The notes beneath the pieces were generated by a model. That model saw only the letters and a list, made by a program, of their open reading frames with translations. It had not been told where the DNA came from and searched no databases. 37,305 bases of DNA. Source: Bacteroidales bacterium (GTDB lineage: Bacteria > Bacteroidota > Bacteroidia > Bacteroidales > GCA-2748055). The translations under genes were made by a program, and so were the position numbers. Position 1 is the first letter of the stretch. Each line of letters opens with the position of its first letter. Positions 25,493 through 33,164 of this stretch are shown in pieces. The stretch is taken from positions 1 through 37,305 of the forward strand of contig JAOZUK010000028.1 of NCBI GenBank assembly GCA_029938715.1. The letters are read 5' to 3'.

Positions 25493-26062
25493 TTAGAGTC
25501 TATAGCTAACTCCAAAGGTAAGGTAGGCTATTCCATAACCCACCTGTGCAAATGCAGCAAAATGCTCATTGAAATAGTAGCGTCCGCCTACATATATTCC
25601 GAATACAAAGCCACCTGAAGATGAAGAATAGTCCTCACCTGGCCAGTAGTTTCCATATTCTTTGGAGGACGATATGTTATACCCCAGAGCGAGTACACCA
25701 TAAGTGTCCAGTTTATCCAACAACGGGTAGTGGAAAGTACCTCCCGCAGCAATCACAATGTTAGAGTAATTCCAGCCATAGTCATAGCCTCCGTAGGTAG
25801 TCCGGTATTTGTATGAGTTGTATCCTATGGAACCAACTATCCCTATGACACCCTTCTCAAGAACATCGTCCTTGATTGCCTGCTCATAGGAAAAGGAAAT
25901 AGGTGGAACACCGCTGGTATAATAGGCTCCGGAATAGAGAGAATTCCCAATACCAATACCAAGGCTTAGTACCTTTGTGCCCAGATTAAACTCACTTTCC
26001 TGTGCATTCAGGGTTGGTAAAACGAAAATAGCAACAATTAAAATAGCTAACAGTTTCTTCAT
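25493..26062 (-). CDS. Small outer-membrane beta-barrel protein
   Basis: 189 residues. A clear signal peptide (MKKLLAILIVAIFVLPTLNAQ) precedes alternating Tyr/Gly-rich strands (NLGTKVLSLGIGIGNSLYSG, VFGIYVGGRYYFNEHFAAF) and a terminal strand YLTFGVSYRL, all typical of OmpA-like eight-stranded barrels. Function unknown. It lies between the LysE gene and the peptide exporter but has its own probable promoter, so a role in peptide export is not indicated. Confidence 0.75.
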   Translation of the reverse strand: MKKLLAILIVAIFVLPTLNAQESEFNLGTKVLSLGIGIGNSLYSGAYYTSGVPPISFSYEQAIKDDVLEKGVIGIVGSIGYNSYKYRTTYGGYDYGWNYSNIVIAAGGTFHYPLLDKLDTYGVLALGYNISSSKEYGNYWPGEDYSSSSGGFVFGIYVGGRYYFNEHFAAFAQVGYGIAYLTFGVSYRL

Positions 26063-26106
26063 CTTTTTATAGTTTAGTTTAGATTAATCTCGAGGGCTTG
26101 GTATTC

Positions 26107-26114
26107 TAAATGTA
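26107..26114 (-). promoter_or_regulatory. Possible promoter for the small barrel gene
   Basis: TACATTTA on the minus strand is a one-base variant of TAnnTTTG, 45 nt before the ATG at 26062, with TTTG about 21 nt further upstream. It is in the 123-nt gap between the exporter stop and the barrel gene; I see no terminator there. Confidence 0.3.
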
Positions 26115-26185
26115 CTTCGATTTCCCCGAATCTACCAAATGAATTGCATTTTTTTTTGGCTAACAGGAAGAATCAATTGATAAAT

Positions 26186-28270
26186 CTATCTTAAAATACC
26201 ATTTTCCAGCACAAGGATTTGGTCGGTGAGTGCCCTGTTTTGCTCTTTATGGGTGATCAGAAGCATGGTCTGTGATTTCTCTTTGAGCTCAAGAAATAGT
26301 CTGTTTACATGGCAGGAGGAATCAGGATCAAGTGAAGAGGTGGCTTCATCCATAATCAGTAGTGCAGGCTTTATATAGAGAGCCCTTACAATGGCAAGCC
26401 GCTGTCTCTCACCTCCGGATAAATTGGCCCCGTTTTCAGAGAGCCCGGTTTCGAGTCCCATGGGAAGTGCTTCCACAAGTGGCATTAAACCAACTGATTT
26501 CAATAGATCTAGAATCCTCTTTACATCGGGATTTCTTATACCAGGTGCAATGTTTTCCAGCAGGCTACCGGTAAGAAACCGGATTTGCTGAGGAACCACC
26601 CCCATCATGGCCCTGATGCTCTCTACTGAAAAGTGACGGCTGTCATATCCATTGATGGTGATGCTGCCCTTATTTACCGGATACAAATGCTGAATCAGTG
26701 AAGCCACCGTTGATTTCCCCGAGCCACTTGATCCCTTGATTACGGTAACCTTTCCAGCCTCAATGGTCAGGTTCAGATCCCTGAAGATCTCCCCCCTGGT
26801 CCCATAAGAGAAAGAGACATTGTGAAACACGATATCCCCAAAATCAGATTTTGGAAAGGAGGGTTTGCCTTGAGGTTGCTCTGGTTTCAACTGGAAGATC
26901 TCGAAAAGCCTGTCGGCTGCAATCAGTGCATTCTGGTAAGTTTTATTGGCTCCAATCAAACTGGCCACAGGGCCTGTGAAATATCCCAGCAAAGCATAAA
27001 AGCTAATCAGTTTTCCAGGGGTAATATCCTGCCGGATCACAAAGTAGGATCCAATCCATAAAAGTGCAATGGTAAAAATACGATTGATAAGTTCGGTACT
27101 GCCCGAAACTGCGATGGAGTTCAGTCCGGACCGAAACAGGGTGTCAAGCAATTTGTTAAGCTTTTCCTCTGCCTTTTGCTGCATTCGGTTTTTTAGGTTG
27201 AATTGCTTGATATATTCAGACACCTGAAGGGATTCAACCAGCTGACTTTCAAAGGAAGCCGCTTGTTCCATCACTCTTCTTTCAATGGTTCGGTTTCTCC
27301 TGTTATAAAAAAGGTAGATCAACAGATATAAAGGAATGATGCCGATCATCACCAACGCCAGCCGCCAATTGAGAAAAAACATGGTTGTAAAACTGAAGAT
27401 CACAATCATTATATTCACAAGGATACCAATCACAGCATCATTGATAAATCCCCTTATTTTCACAGCATCGTTGATCCTGGAAAGGATCTCGCCGGTTTTC
27501 ATTGAATCGAAAAACTGCTGTGGTAACCTGAAGATATGCCTGTAATAGGAGGCGATCAACTGATTATCAATGACTTGCCCTGTCTTTAGGGTGATTATAT
27601 TTTTCACTATCAAGAGATAGATCATTGCAAGTACAATCAGGATCATTGCGGAGCTCATCAGGTTAAGCAGTCCGGTGTTATGTGTAACAAACACGAAATC
27701 GGTTAATTTGCCAATATAGAGTGATGTTGAAAGTCCCAGTATGGTATAAAAAAGGGCCGCGAGCAGGGCCTGAAACAGGGGCTTCCAAAGGGGTTGAAGA
27801 AGCCTGATCAGCTTTCTGCTTTCAATAAAATCCTGTTCAATCTCCTTAGGGGTGATCCCCCGGACCAATACAATCACAGCACCACTCCAACCCCTTTCAA
27901 ATTTGTCATGGTCCCACCTGCATATTCTTCCCTCTGCAGGATCCATTACCCTTAATCCTTTTGCATTTACCTTATAGACACATACATAGTGCTGCATCCC
28001 GTCGTGCTGCTCAATATGTGCGATAAAGGGTAATGGCAGTTGGGACAAGTGTTCCATGGAACCTCTCAATCCTTTGGATTCAAAATTAAAATGATCCAGA
28101 ACTTTGATCAATCCCCACATGGAGGTTCCTTTTCGATCAGTTCCAGCCTCCTGACGAATCCTTGCCACCGGAATCCTTAATCCATAAAATGACATGACTG
28201 AAGCCAGGCATGCAGGCCCACAATCGGTTTGATCCCTTTGCCTTATTTTAATTTTACGATCCCGTCTCAT
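26186..28270 (-). CDS. Peptidase C39-containing ABC exporter (PCAT-type bacteriocin/peptide transporter)
   Basis: 694 residues, complete. The N-terminal C39 peptidase has Cys17 (QTDCGPACL), His94 (MQHYVCVYKV) and Asp110 (VMDPAEG), the full catalytic set for cutting after a double-glycine leader. A membrane domain follows (about residues 160-440, six hydrophobic segments), then the ATPase with Walker A GSSGSGKST (about 512-520), signature LSGGERQR and Walker B ALLIMDEATSSLD. It would cleave leaders and pump peptides across the inner membrane. Its start overlaps the HlyD-like gene by 17 nt. Substrates are very likely the two GG-leader peptides at 29570-29956. No outer-membrane TolC-type gene is in the window. 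Confidence 0.95.
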   Translation of the reverse strand: MRRDRKIKIRQRDQTDCGPACLASVMSFYGLRIPVARIRQEAGTDRKGTSMWGLIKVLDHFNFESKGLRGSMEHLSQLPLPFIAHIEQHDGMQHYVCVYKVNAKGLRVMDPAEGRICRWDHDKFERGWSGAVIVLVRGITPKEIEQDFIESRKLIRLLQPLWKPLFQALLAALFYTILGLSTSLYIGKLTDFVFVTHNTGLLNLMSSAMILIVLAMIYLLIVKNIITLKTGQVIDNQLIASYYRHIFRLPQQFFDSMKTGEILSRINDAVKIRGFINDAVIGILVNIMIVIFSFTTMFFLNWRLALVMIGIIPLYLLIYLFYNRRNRTIERRVMEQAASFESQLVESLQVSEYIKQFNLKNRMQQKAEEKLNKLLDTLFRSGLNSIAVSGSTELINRIFTIALLWIGSYFVIRQDITPGKLISFYALLGYFTGPVASLIGANKTYQNALIAADRLFEIFQLKPEQPQGKPSFPKSDFGDIVFHNVSFSYGTRGEIFRDLNLTIEAGKVTVIKGSSGSGKSTVASLIQHLYPVNKGSITINGYDSRHFSVESIRAMMGVVPQQIRFLTGSLLENIAPGIRNPDVKRILDLLKSVGLMPLVEALPMGLETGLSENGANLSGGERQRLAIVRALYIKPALLIMDEATSSLDPDSSCHVNRLFLELKEKSQTMLLITHKEQNRALTDQILVLENGILR

Positions 28271-29396
28271 GATTTTGAGTCGATACAGTGGGATTGACCC
28301 AGAGGTTGGCTTTTTCCAGAATCAGAGCAGCCACACTGCATCGGAACAGAATGAAACTGGCTGTAAAAGTCATCCCGATCCTTACAGCCTCAGAAGTGCC
28401 ATTGGTATAGTGAATTTGAGCGTCCTCTAATGTGCAACGGATTCTATATGCGGTTGTTCCGTTGAAGAGGGTTACTTCCTGGTCTAACAGATCGACATGG
28501 GTTTCCAGCGGATGGTGGGAGCGAAATCCGGAATCATCAAATCTGAGTTTCACTCTGGTTCCCTCTTTTACTGAAGGGATATGTCCTGGATCAATGAAGC
28601 ATTCGGCCACCAGCAAACCTGTGGGTGAGATCATGGCCAGTGACATTCCAGGATGAACCACAGAACCAGCGGATAGGCTTCTGCTGTTGTAGAGAGTCCC
28701 TGCCACCGGAGCGATCAGGTAATATTCGTTCAAGTTAGCCTGAATTTGGATAACGTCATCCGAAAGTTGGCTGATCTCCAGGTTGATCCTTAACAGGTCT
28801 TCCTCGAGGCTGCTCTTATAGGCTTCACAAAGATCTGTTTCTCTTGCGCAGATCTCCCTCAACTGATTCAGGGATTTTTCATACTCATGCCTGGATATAA
28901 CCTGCTGATTAAATAGGGTTTTGGAGGTCTTGTGCTCATCCTGAAGAAACTCTTTTTGTATTTTTAACCGCGCGATATTTGCCTGGTGATTTCTGTTCGA
29001 CTGCACATAATGGGAGGTACGTAGAGGCAACTGATTCTCAAGGATAAGGCGAATGTCTGTCACCGATTCCTTGTGGATTCTGATTCGGTTTTGGTGGGCG
29101 TCAATCCTGGCCTTTAGCAAGTCTGTTTTTATCCAGATCAGGGTGTCTCCAGCTGCAATCTTTCTGTTATCCATAAGCACCGATCTCTCCACCATCCCTG
29201 AAACATTAGACAATATTTCGGCGGGTTCCTGAACTGGTCGAACCATGCCCCTTACACTGGTAACCACATCTACCTTTACCAGAGGAAGTGACAAAAATGC
29301 GCCTAAAACCAGGAGAATAATCACATAGGCCGAGAGGCTGGAACGTACCTGTCGTTTGTATATCAGGTTTAGCGTACTCTCCTCAAGCTCTTCCAT
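28254..29396 (-). CDS. HlyD-family periplasmic adaptor protein
   Basis: 380 residues: short cytosolic start, one membrane segment (AYVIILLVLGAFLSLPLV, about residues 19-36), a lipoyl-type half-motif (VRPVQEPAEILSNVSGMVE), a long coiled-coil hairpin (about 100-220), then the second half-motif (LIAPVAGTLYNSRSLSAGSVV) and a barrel domain. It would bridge the PCAT exporter to an outer-membrane channel. The start ATG overlaps the stop of the 40-residue small protein (TGATG), and the 3' end overlaps the exporter by 17 nt, so the three are translationally coupled. Confidence 0.92.
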   Translation of the reverse strand: MEELEESTLNLIYKRQVRSSLSAYVIILLVLGAFLSLPLVKVDVVTSVRGMVRPVQEPAEILSNVSGMVERSVLMDNRKIAAGDTLIWIKTDLLKARIDAHQNRIRIHKESVTDIRLILENQLPLRTSHYVQSNRNHQANIARLKIQKEFLQDEHKTSKTLFNQQVISRHEYEKSLNQLREICARETDLCEAYKSSLEEDLLRINLEISQLSDDVIQIQANLNEYYLIAPVAGTLYNSRSLSAGSVVHPGMSLAMISPTGLLVAECFIDPGHIPSVKEGTRVKLRFDDSGFRSHHPLETHVDLLDQEVTLFNGTTAYRIRCTLEDAQIHYTNGTSEAVRIGMTFTASFILFRCSVAALILEKANLWVNPTVSTQNHETGS

Positions 29397-29518
29397 CAGG
29401 TGAATAGGGCAGCAATAAATGCTTTCACTTCATCCCAGAAATGAAAGAGTAGTTTAAAAAGGATGGCTGTTTCGATAAAGATCACAATGTCTTTCCAATC
29501 GGGTTTCTTGATTTTCAT
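29396..29518 (-). CDS. 40-residue small hydrophobic protein in the peptide-export operon
   Basis: This short gene begins at the ATG at 29518 and stops at 29398-29396. It reads MKIKKPDWKDIVIFIETAIL in its first half and continues with FKLLFHFWDEVKAFIAALFT. It is real in my view because its TGA overlaps the HlyD ATG as TGATG and it fills the gap between the hairpin and HlyD exactly. It has a Lys-rich start, a hydrophobic segment (residues 11-27) and an amphipathic end, but no double-glycine leader. It could be an immunity protein, an exporter accessory, or a leaderless active peptide; sequence alone does not decide. Confidence 0.6.
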   Translation of the reverse strand: MKIKKPDWKDIVIFIETAILFKLLFHFWDEVKAFIAALFT

Positions 29519-29537
29519 TGGTTTGTTCTTTTGTTAT

Positions 29538-29562
29538 GGGGCACCTGTTAAAGAGGTGCCCC
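29538..29562 (-). promoter_or_regulatory. Strong hairpin between the peptide genes and the exporter genes
   Basis: GGGGCACCT (29538-29546) and AGGTGCCCC (29554-29562) are perfect 9-bp inverted repeats around a 7-nt loop. It lies 7 nt after the stop of the second peptide gene and 20 nt before the small protein. The downstream side on the coding strand is ATAACAAAAG, without a T tract, so it is not a standard intrinsic terminator; a partial terminator or an RNA-stabilising/processing hairpin that keeps peptide transcripts in excess over exporter transcripts is more likely. Confidence 0.65.
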
Positions 29563-29569
29563 TTTAGGG

Positions 29570-29758
29570 TTATTCGTTTACGATATCGTTAACTATTTCA
29601 TTATAGACAAAATCCGCGTAAGCATTCAACGGGTATGAAGTGGTTCCTCCAAGGGCAATGTACCTGAGAAATCTGCCCACGTCGTAGGCAAATCCGCCTC
29701 CATTACTGTTCCTTAATTCTTCAGCATTCATCAGGCTGAAATTCTTTGAAATTTCCAT
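29570..29758 (-). CDS. Double-glycine-leader peptide precursor 1 (candidate bacteriocin)
   Basis: 62 residues. The leader ends in Gly20-Gly21 and fits the C39 consensus by position: Met10 (-12), Asn11 (-11), Glu14 (-8), Leu15 (-7), Ser18 (-4), Gly-Gly (-2, -1). Cleavage would release a 41-residue core beginning GFAYDVGRFLRYIALGGTTS, rich in aromatic residues, with no Cys; its end is acidic (VNDIVNE). The absence of Cys and of any modification enzyme nearby argues against lanthipeptide or other modified types. The neighbouring PCAT is the obvious processing exporter. Antibacterial activity is inferred from gene context only. Confidence 0.8.
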   Translation of the reverse strand: MEISKNFSLMNAEELRNSNGGGFAYDVGRFLRYIALGGTTSYPLNAYADFVYNEIVNDIVNE

Positions 29759-29776
29759 AGTCTTTTTTTTTTATTT

Positions 29777-29956
29777 TTAATTTTTTTCTTCGGGCTGACC
29801 AGTCAGTCCGTTCTTAAAATTGTCCCAGTCATCAATGATCTTCCCAATGGCAATAAGGGCAACCGAGATAACAAATGGCAGGAATCCTCCATTGATATCC
29901 TGCTGCTCATGCTCAGAGATTTCGTTGAAGTTTTCAATAGTTAGTTCATTTTTCAT
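29777..29956 (-). CDS. Double-glycine-leader peptide precursor 2 (candidate bacteriocin)
   Basis: 59 residues from the ATG at 29956; an in-frame GTG at 29974 would add six residues but the ATG gives a normal leader length. The leader MKNELTIENFNEISEHEQQ ends in DINGG: Ile13 (-12), Ser14 (-11), Glu17 (-8), Ile21 (-4), Gly23-Gly24. The predicted 35-residue core has a hydrophobic, possibly membrane-inserting helix (FLPFVISVALIAIGKII) and a polar tail with DDWDNFKNGL, similar in style to small class II bacteriocins. It is first in the operon, 18 nt before peptide 1. The two cores share no obvious similarity, as in two-peptide systems. Confidence 0.8.
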   Translation of the reverse strand: MKNELTIENFNEISEHEQQDINGGFLPFVISVALIAIGKIIDDWDNFKNGLTGQPEEKN

Positions 29957-30158
29957 TTTTAGATGATTTTGCACAGCCTACTCTGTTATGGTTTTTCGGC
30001 CTCCACCCGTACATAGAGCTCATGTATTCAACAGTTAATGTGCCCGGTGACAGAAAATCGGTCAGGGGTTATGTTTTTTTTTGAAATGAAGCCTGTTTTA
30101 TCCGGATCACAGAGGGCAAATAATTTCTATCTTTATTTCCACATTAAATGAGTAAATA
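29957..30158 (+). promoter_or_regulatory. Divergent intergenic region: galM promoter and presumed peptide-operon promoter
   Basis: In front of galM, TATCTTTA (30128-30135) is a one-base variant of TAnnTTTG, 24 nt before the ATG. For the minus-strand peptide operon I find no clear TAnnTTTG box; a promoter must lie here or upstream. A run of nine T on the plus strand near 30074-30083 and a chance 25-codon frame are the only other things seen. The region holds no further convincing gene. Confidence 0.35.
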
Positions 30159-31190
30159 ATGAAAATCGAGAAGCAACTTTTTGGAACCCTGCCAGTAGGA
30201 AAGGATGTATATAAGTATACCCTGAGGAACGATGCCGGGATGGAAGTCGATGTGATTAATTACGGAGCCATCGTTACAGCCATACGGATACCTGACCGCG
30301 AAGGGAATCCGGGAGATGTGGTTTTGGGATTCGACACCCTGGAAGAGTACCTGGGTGAGCATCCCTATTTCGGTACCATGGTGGGCCGGGTTTGTAACCG
30401 GGTCGGTAAGTCGCGGTTCGAGCTGGAAGGCAGGATCTTTCATGTGACACCCAATGAAGGAGAGAACCACCTTCATGGGGGTAAGAGGGGCTTTGATAAG
30501 CAGCTATGGACCGCTTATTCTCATCAAACTCCCGACCAGGTTTCATTAAAGTTGGGATATGAAAGTCCCGATGGAGAGGAGGGATACCCGGGTACCCTTA
30601 TGGTTGAAGTTGAGTATTCGTTAAATGATCAGAACGAGCTTGGAATTAGCTGCAGGGCAAAAAGTGATAAAACAACCCATGTAAACCTTACCAATCACAG
30701 CTATTTCAACCTTAATGATTGCCAAGGTCTTATTTATGATCATGAATTGCTGATTGACGCAGAGCGAATCACAGAACTGGATGGCGAAAGCATTCCCACC
30801 GGAAAGATTTTGCCGGTGGAATCCACAGCCTATGATTTCAGGTTATCCACACCCATTGGTGAGAGAATCAATGAGGTTTCACCTGGATACGATATAAATT
30901 ATGTACTGGCTATGGAACCTCGCGATCTTACCAGGGTAGCCGCAGTGTATGATCCTGCCTCGGGTCGGATCATGGAGGTACTGACCACTTTGCCAGGCGT
31001 TCAGCTCTACACTGCAAATTACGTGGAGGGTATCAGGGGCAAAGGAGGAACTACTTATGAGAAGCACTCTGCACTCTGTCTGGAAACTCAGTTTTTCCCC
31101 GACACGGCAAACCAGCCTTCCTTCCCCTCCACCGTTTTAACCCCAGGAGAGGAACATTCTTCTGTAACCATCTACAGATTTAGACGATAG
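30159..31190 (+). CDS. galM: Aldose 1-epimerase (mutarotase)
   Basis: 343 residues, full length, cytosolic as no signal peptide is present. Family landmarks are INYGAIVTAIRIPDREG near the start, MVGRVCNRVGKSRF and GENHLHGGKRGFDKQLW, the catalytic His in VNLTNHSYFNLN and the catalytic Glu in CLETQFFPDTANQPSFPS. It interconverts alpha and beta anomers of galactose or glucose, feeding galactokinase, whose gene lies 5 kb downstream on the other strand. It stops 1 nt before the ATG of the M1 peptidase, so the two are likely co-transcribed. Confidence 0.94.
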   Translation: MKIEKQLFGTLPVGKDVYKYTLRNDAGMEVDVINYGAIVTAIRIPDREGNPGDVVLGFDTLEEYLGEHPYFGTMVGRVCNRVGKSRFELEGRIFHVTPNEGENHLHGGKRGFDKQLWTAYSHQTPDQVSLKLGYESPDGEEGYPGTLMVEVEYSLNDQNELGISCRAKSDKTTHVNLTNHSYFNLNDCQGLIYDHELLIDAERITELDGESIPTGKILPVESTAYDFRLSTPIGERINEVSPGYDINYVLAMEPRDLTRVAAVYDPASGRIMEVLTTLPGVQLYTANYVEGIRGKGGTTYEKHSALCLETQFFPDTANQPSFPSTVLTPGEEHSSVTIYRFRR

Positions 31191-31191
31191 C

Positions 31192-33147
31192 ATGAGAGGG
31201 TCATTAGCAGTTATTCTTGTCATAGCAATCCTTTCCCAGGCAGAAGCCCAGGTGTATCATTCTTGTCCCCATGCGGGCAGTGGCGCAAAGGTTTATGAGA
31301 ATCCACTGAATGAAAGGTGGTTGTCCGCTTATGATGTGAAGCACTATAACCTGCTGCTGGAGGTTTCAAATAAGAGTACTGAGATATCGGGTGTCTCCCG
31401 AATCGCAGTTGAAGCCACAAGGGCTATAGATACCATAGTTTTTGAGCTTCAGGATGCCCTGGACATTACCCGGATCTACATTAATGAAGATATCAAAGAC
31501 CATGATTTCAGTACACCTCTTGGTTTTAATCATAAGGATGATGCAGTCTATATCACTCTGAACCGGGAATATGTGTCGGGAGAACTATTTTCAATTTCCA
31601 TTTTCTATGAAGGTGAGGCAGATCAGGACAGGGGTTTTTTTGCAGGGATAACCAATGCCAAAGATTCCGATTATGGCTTTGATGTGACCTATACCCTTTC
31701 CGAACCACATAATGCAAAGGACTGGTTTCCTGTGAAGCAGGTACTTGAGGACAAAATTGACTCGGTCAGGTTCAGACTTCAATGCAATAAAAATCTGATG
31801 GCTGCCTCAAATGGCACCCTTGTTGGTATGGAAGAGGGGGAGGGTAACACCCGTATATTTAATTGGGTTACAAACTATCCCATGGCCTACTATCTGCTCT
31901 CCTTTGCTGTGGCCGATTACAGGGATTTCTCCTTCAATGCTGCTTTGACAGAGGCAGGGGATTCGGTTCTGGTCCAAAATTATATTTATAATTCGGATGA
32001 AGTAATGGCTGACTGGGAAGATGAAATAGTGGAGACCGGTTCAATGATCACCTCATTTTCAAAACTCCTGATGGACTATCCCTTTGCCAATGAGAAGTAT
32101 GGACATGCCATGGCACCCTTGGGAGGAGGGATGGAGCATCAGACCATGACCACCATTCACGACTTCGGATTTTACCTGGTGGCCCATGAGCTGGCCCACC
32201 AGTGGTTCGGCGACCACATCACCTGCGGAAACTGGCAGGATATATGGATCAATGAGGGTTTTGCCTCATACCTTGAGTATATTGCCGCGCAGGAGTTAAG
32301 GGATCAGGAGGCTGCAGACGGATGGATGGCCAATGCCATGTCCATCGCACTGGGAGAAACAGAAGGGTCGGTTTATGTCCCGGCCGGGGAGGTGGATAAC
32401 ACCTACCGCCTGTTTGATTATGGGCTCACTTACAAGAAGGGGGCCATTTTATTGCATATGATCCGATACCACCTGAACAATGACAACCTCTTTTTCACCG
32501 TCCTGCGAAACTATCTTGACCAGTATGGAAATGGACTGGCCACAGGTGATGATTTCAAGAAAATCCTTGAAACTGAGAGCAACATGGACTTTTCCTGCTT
32601 TTTTGAACAGTGGTATTATGGCGAAGGCTATCCACGATTCATCACTCACTGGTTCCAGCAGGGGGATTCACTGATAGTCAGAAGCGAACAGTCAGCCACA
32701 GCTCCCACAGTAACTCCGTTTTTTAAAACTCCATTTGATCTTGAGATAAAGTATTCCGACGGTACCTCACAACGTTTGCGGTTAGACCAGGAGGCGCCCG
32801 TGGAGGAATTCAGTATACCCATCAATGGATTGGTGACAAACCTGCTTTTTGATCCGGATAAATATTTACTCAAATCATCAAGTGTGATCCATCAGCTTCC
32901 GCCGGACAGGCTCTTTACGTATGGCCCAAATCCAGTATCCGAAGAATTGTTTATTCAATTTATTAATAACTCACATATCGATGAGATTCTGATAACCAAT
33001 CTGAGTGGCCAGGCGGTGATGCGATATTTTAATATGGAGAATCCGGTGAAGTTAAATCTTTCATTCCTTGCAGATGGAGCATATGTTCTGGTAATGAATG
33101 ATGCCAATCGCACCTACCAGGAACGAATTGTGAAAATTAGTGAATAG
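31192..33147 (+). CDS. Secreted M1-family aminopeptidase with T9SS C-terminal sorting domain
   Basis: 651 residues with signal peptide (MRGSLAVILVIAILSQAEAQ). The zinc site is HELAH at 332-336 with Glu355 (WINEGFASYLE); the exopeptidase motif appears as GGGMEHQTM just upstream, a GxMEN variant with His in place of Asn. The last about 75 residues (from LFTYGPNPVSEELFIQF through LSGQAVMRYF to ERIVKISE) match the type A C-terminal domain that directs proteins through the type IX secretion system, with the PNPVSE opening and the final KISE-like strand. It is therefore expected at the cell surface or outside. It follows galM by 1 nt. Confidence 0.93.
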   Translation: MRGSLAVILVIAILSQAEAQVYHSCPHAGSGAKVYENPLNERWLSAYDVKHYNLLLEVSNKSTEISGVSRIAVEATRAIDTIVFELQDALDITRIYINEDIKDHDFSTPLGFNHKDDAVYITLNREYVSGELFSISIFYEGEADQDRGFFAGITNAKDSDYGFDVTYTLSEPHNAKDWFPVKQVLEDKIDSVRFRLQCNKNLMAASNGTLVGMEEGEGNTRIFNWVTNYPMAYYLLSFAVADYRDFSFNAALTEAGDSVLVQNYIYNSDEVMADWEDEIVETGSMITSFSKLLMDYPFANEKYGHAMAPLGGGMEHQTMTTIHDFGFYLVAHELAHQWFGDHITCGNWQDIWINEGFASYLEYIAAQELRDQEAADGWMANAMSIALGETEGSVYVPAGEVDNTYRLFDYGLTYKKGAILLHMIRYHLNNDNLFFTVLRNYLDQYGNGLATGDDFKKILETESNMDFSCFFEQWYYGEGYPRFITHWFQQGDSLIVRSEQSATAPTVTPFFKTPFDLEIKYSDGTSQRLRLDQEAPVEEFSIPINGLVTNLLFDPDKYLLKSSSVIHQLPPDRLFTYGPNPVSEELFIQFINNSHIDEILITNLSGQAVMRYFNMENPVKLNLSFLADGAYVLVMNDANRTYQERIVKISE

Positions 33148-33164
33148 TGAAAAAAAATGTAATT

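Noticed and set aside
25493-26062. Small barrel protein as the outer-membrane channel of the peptide exporter
   Set aside because: At 189 residues with no TolC-like coiled coil it is too small, and it has its own likely promoter.
29960-30050. 25-codon frame on the minus strand before the peptide genes, considered as a third precursor
   Set aside because: It has no double-glycine leader and ends across the start of peptide 2; probably chance.
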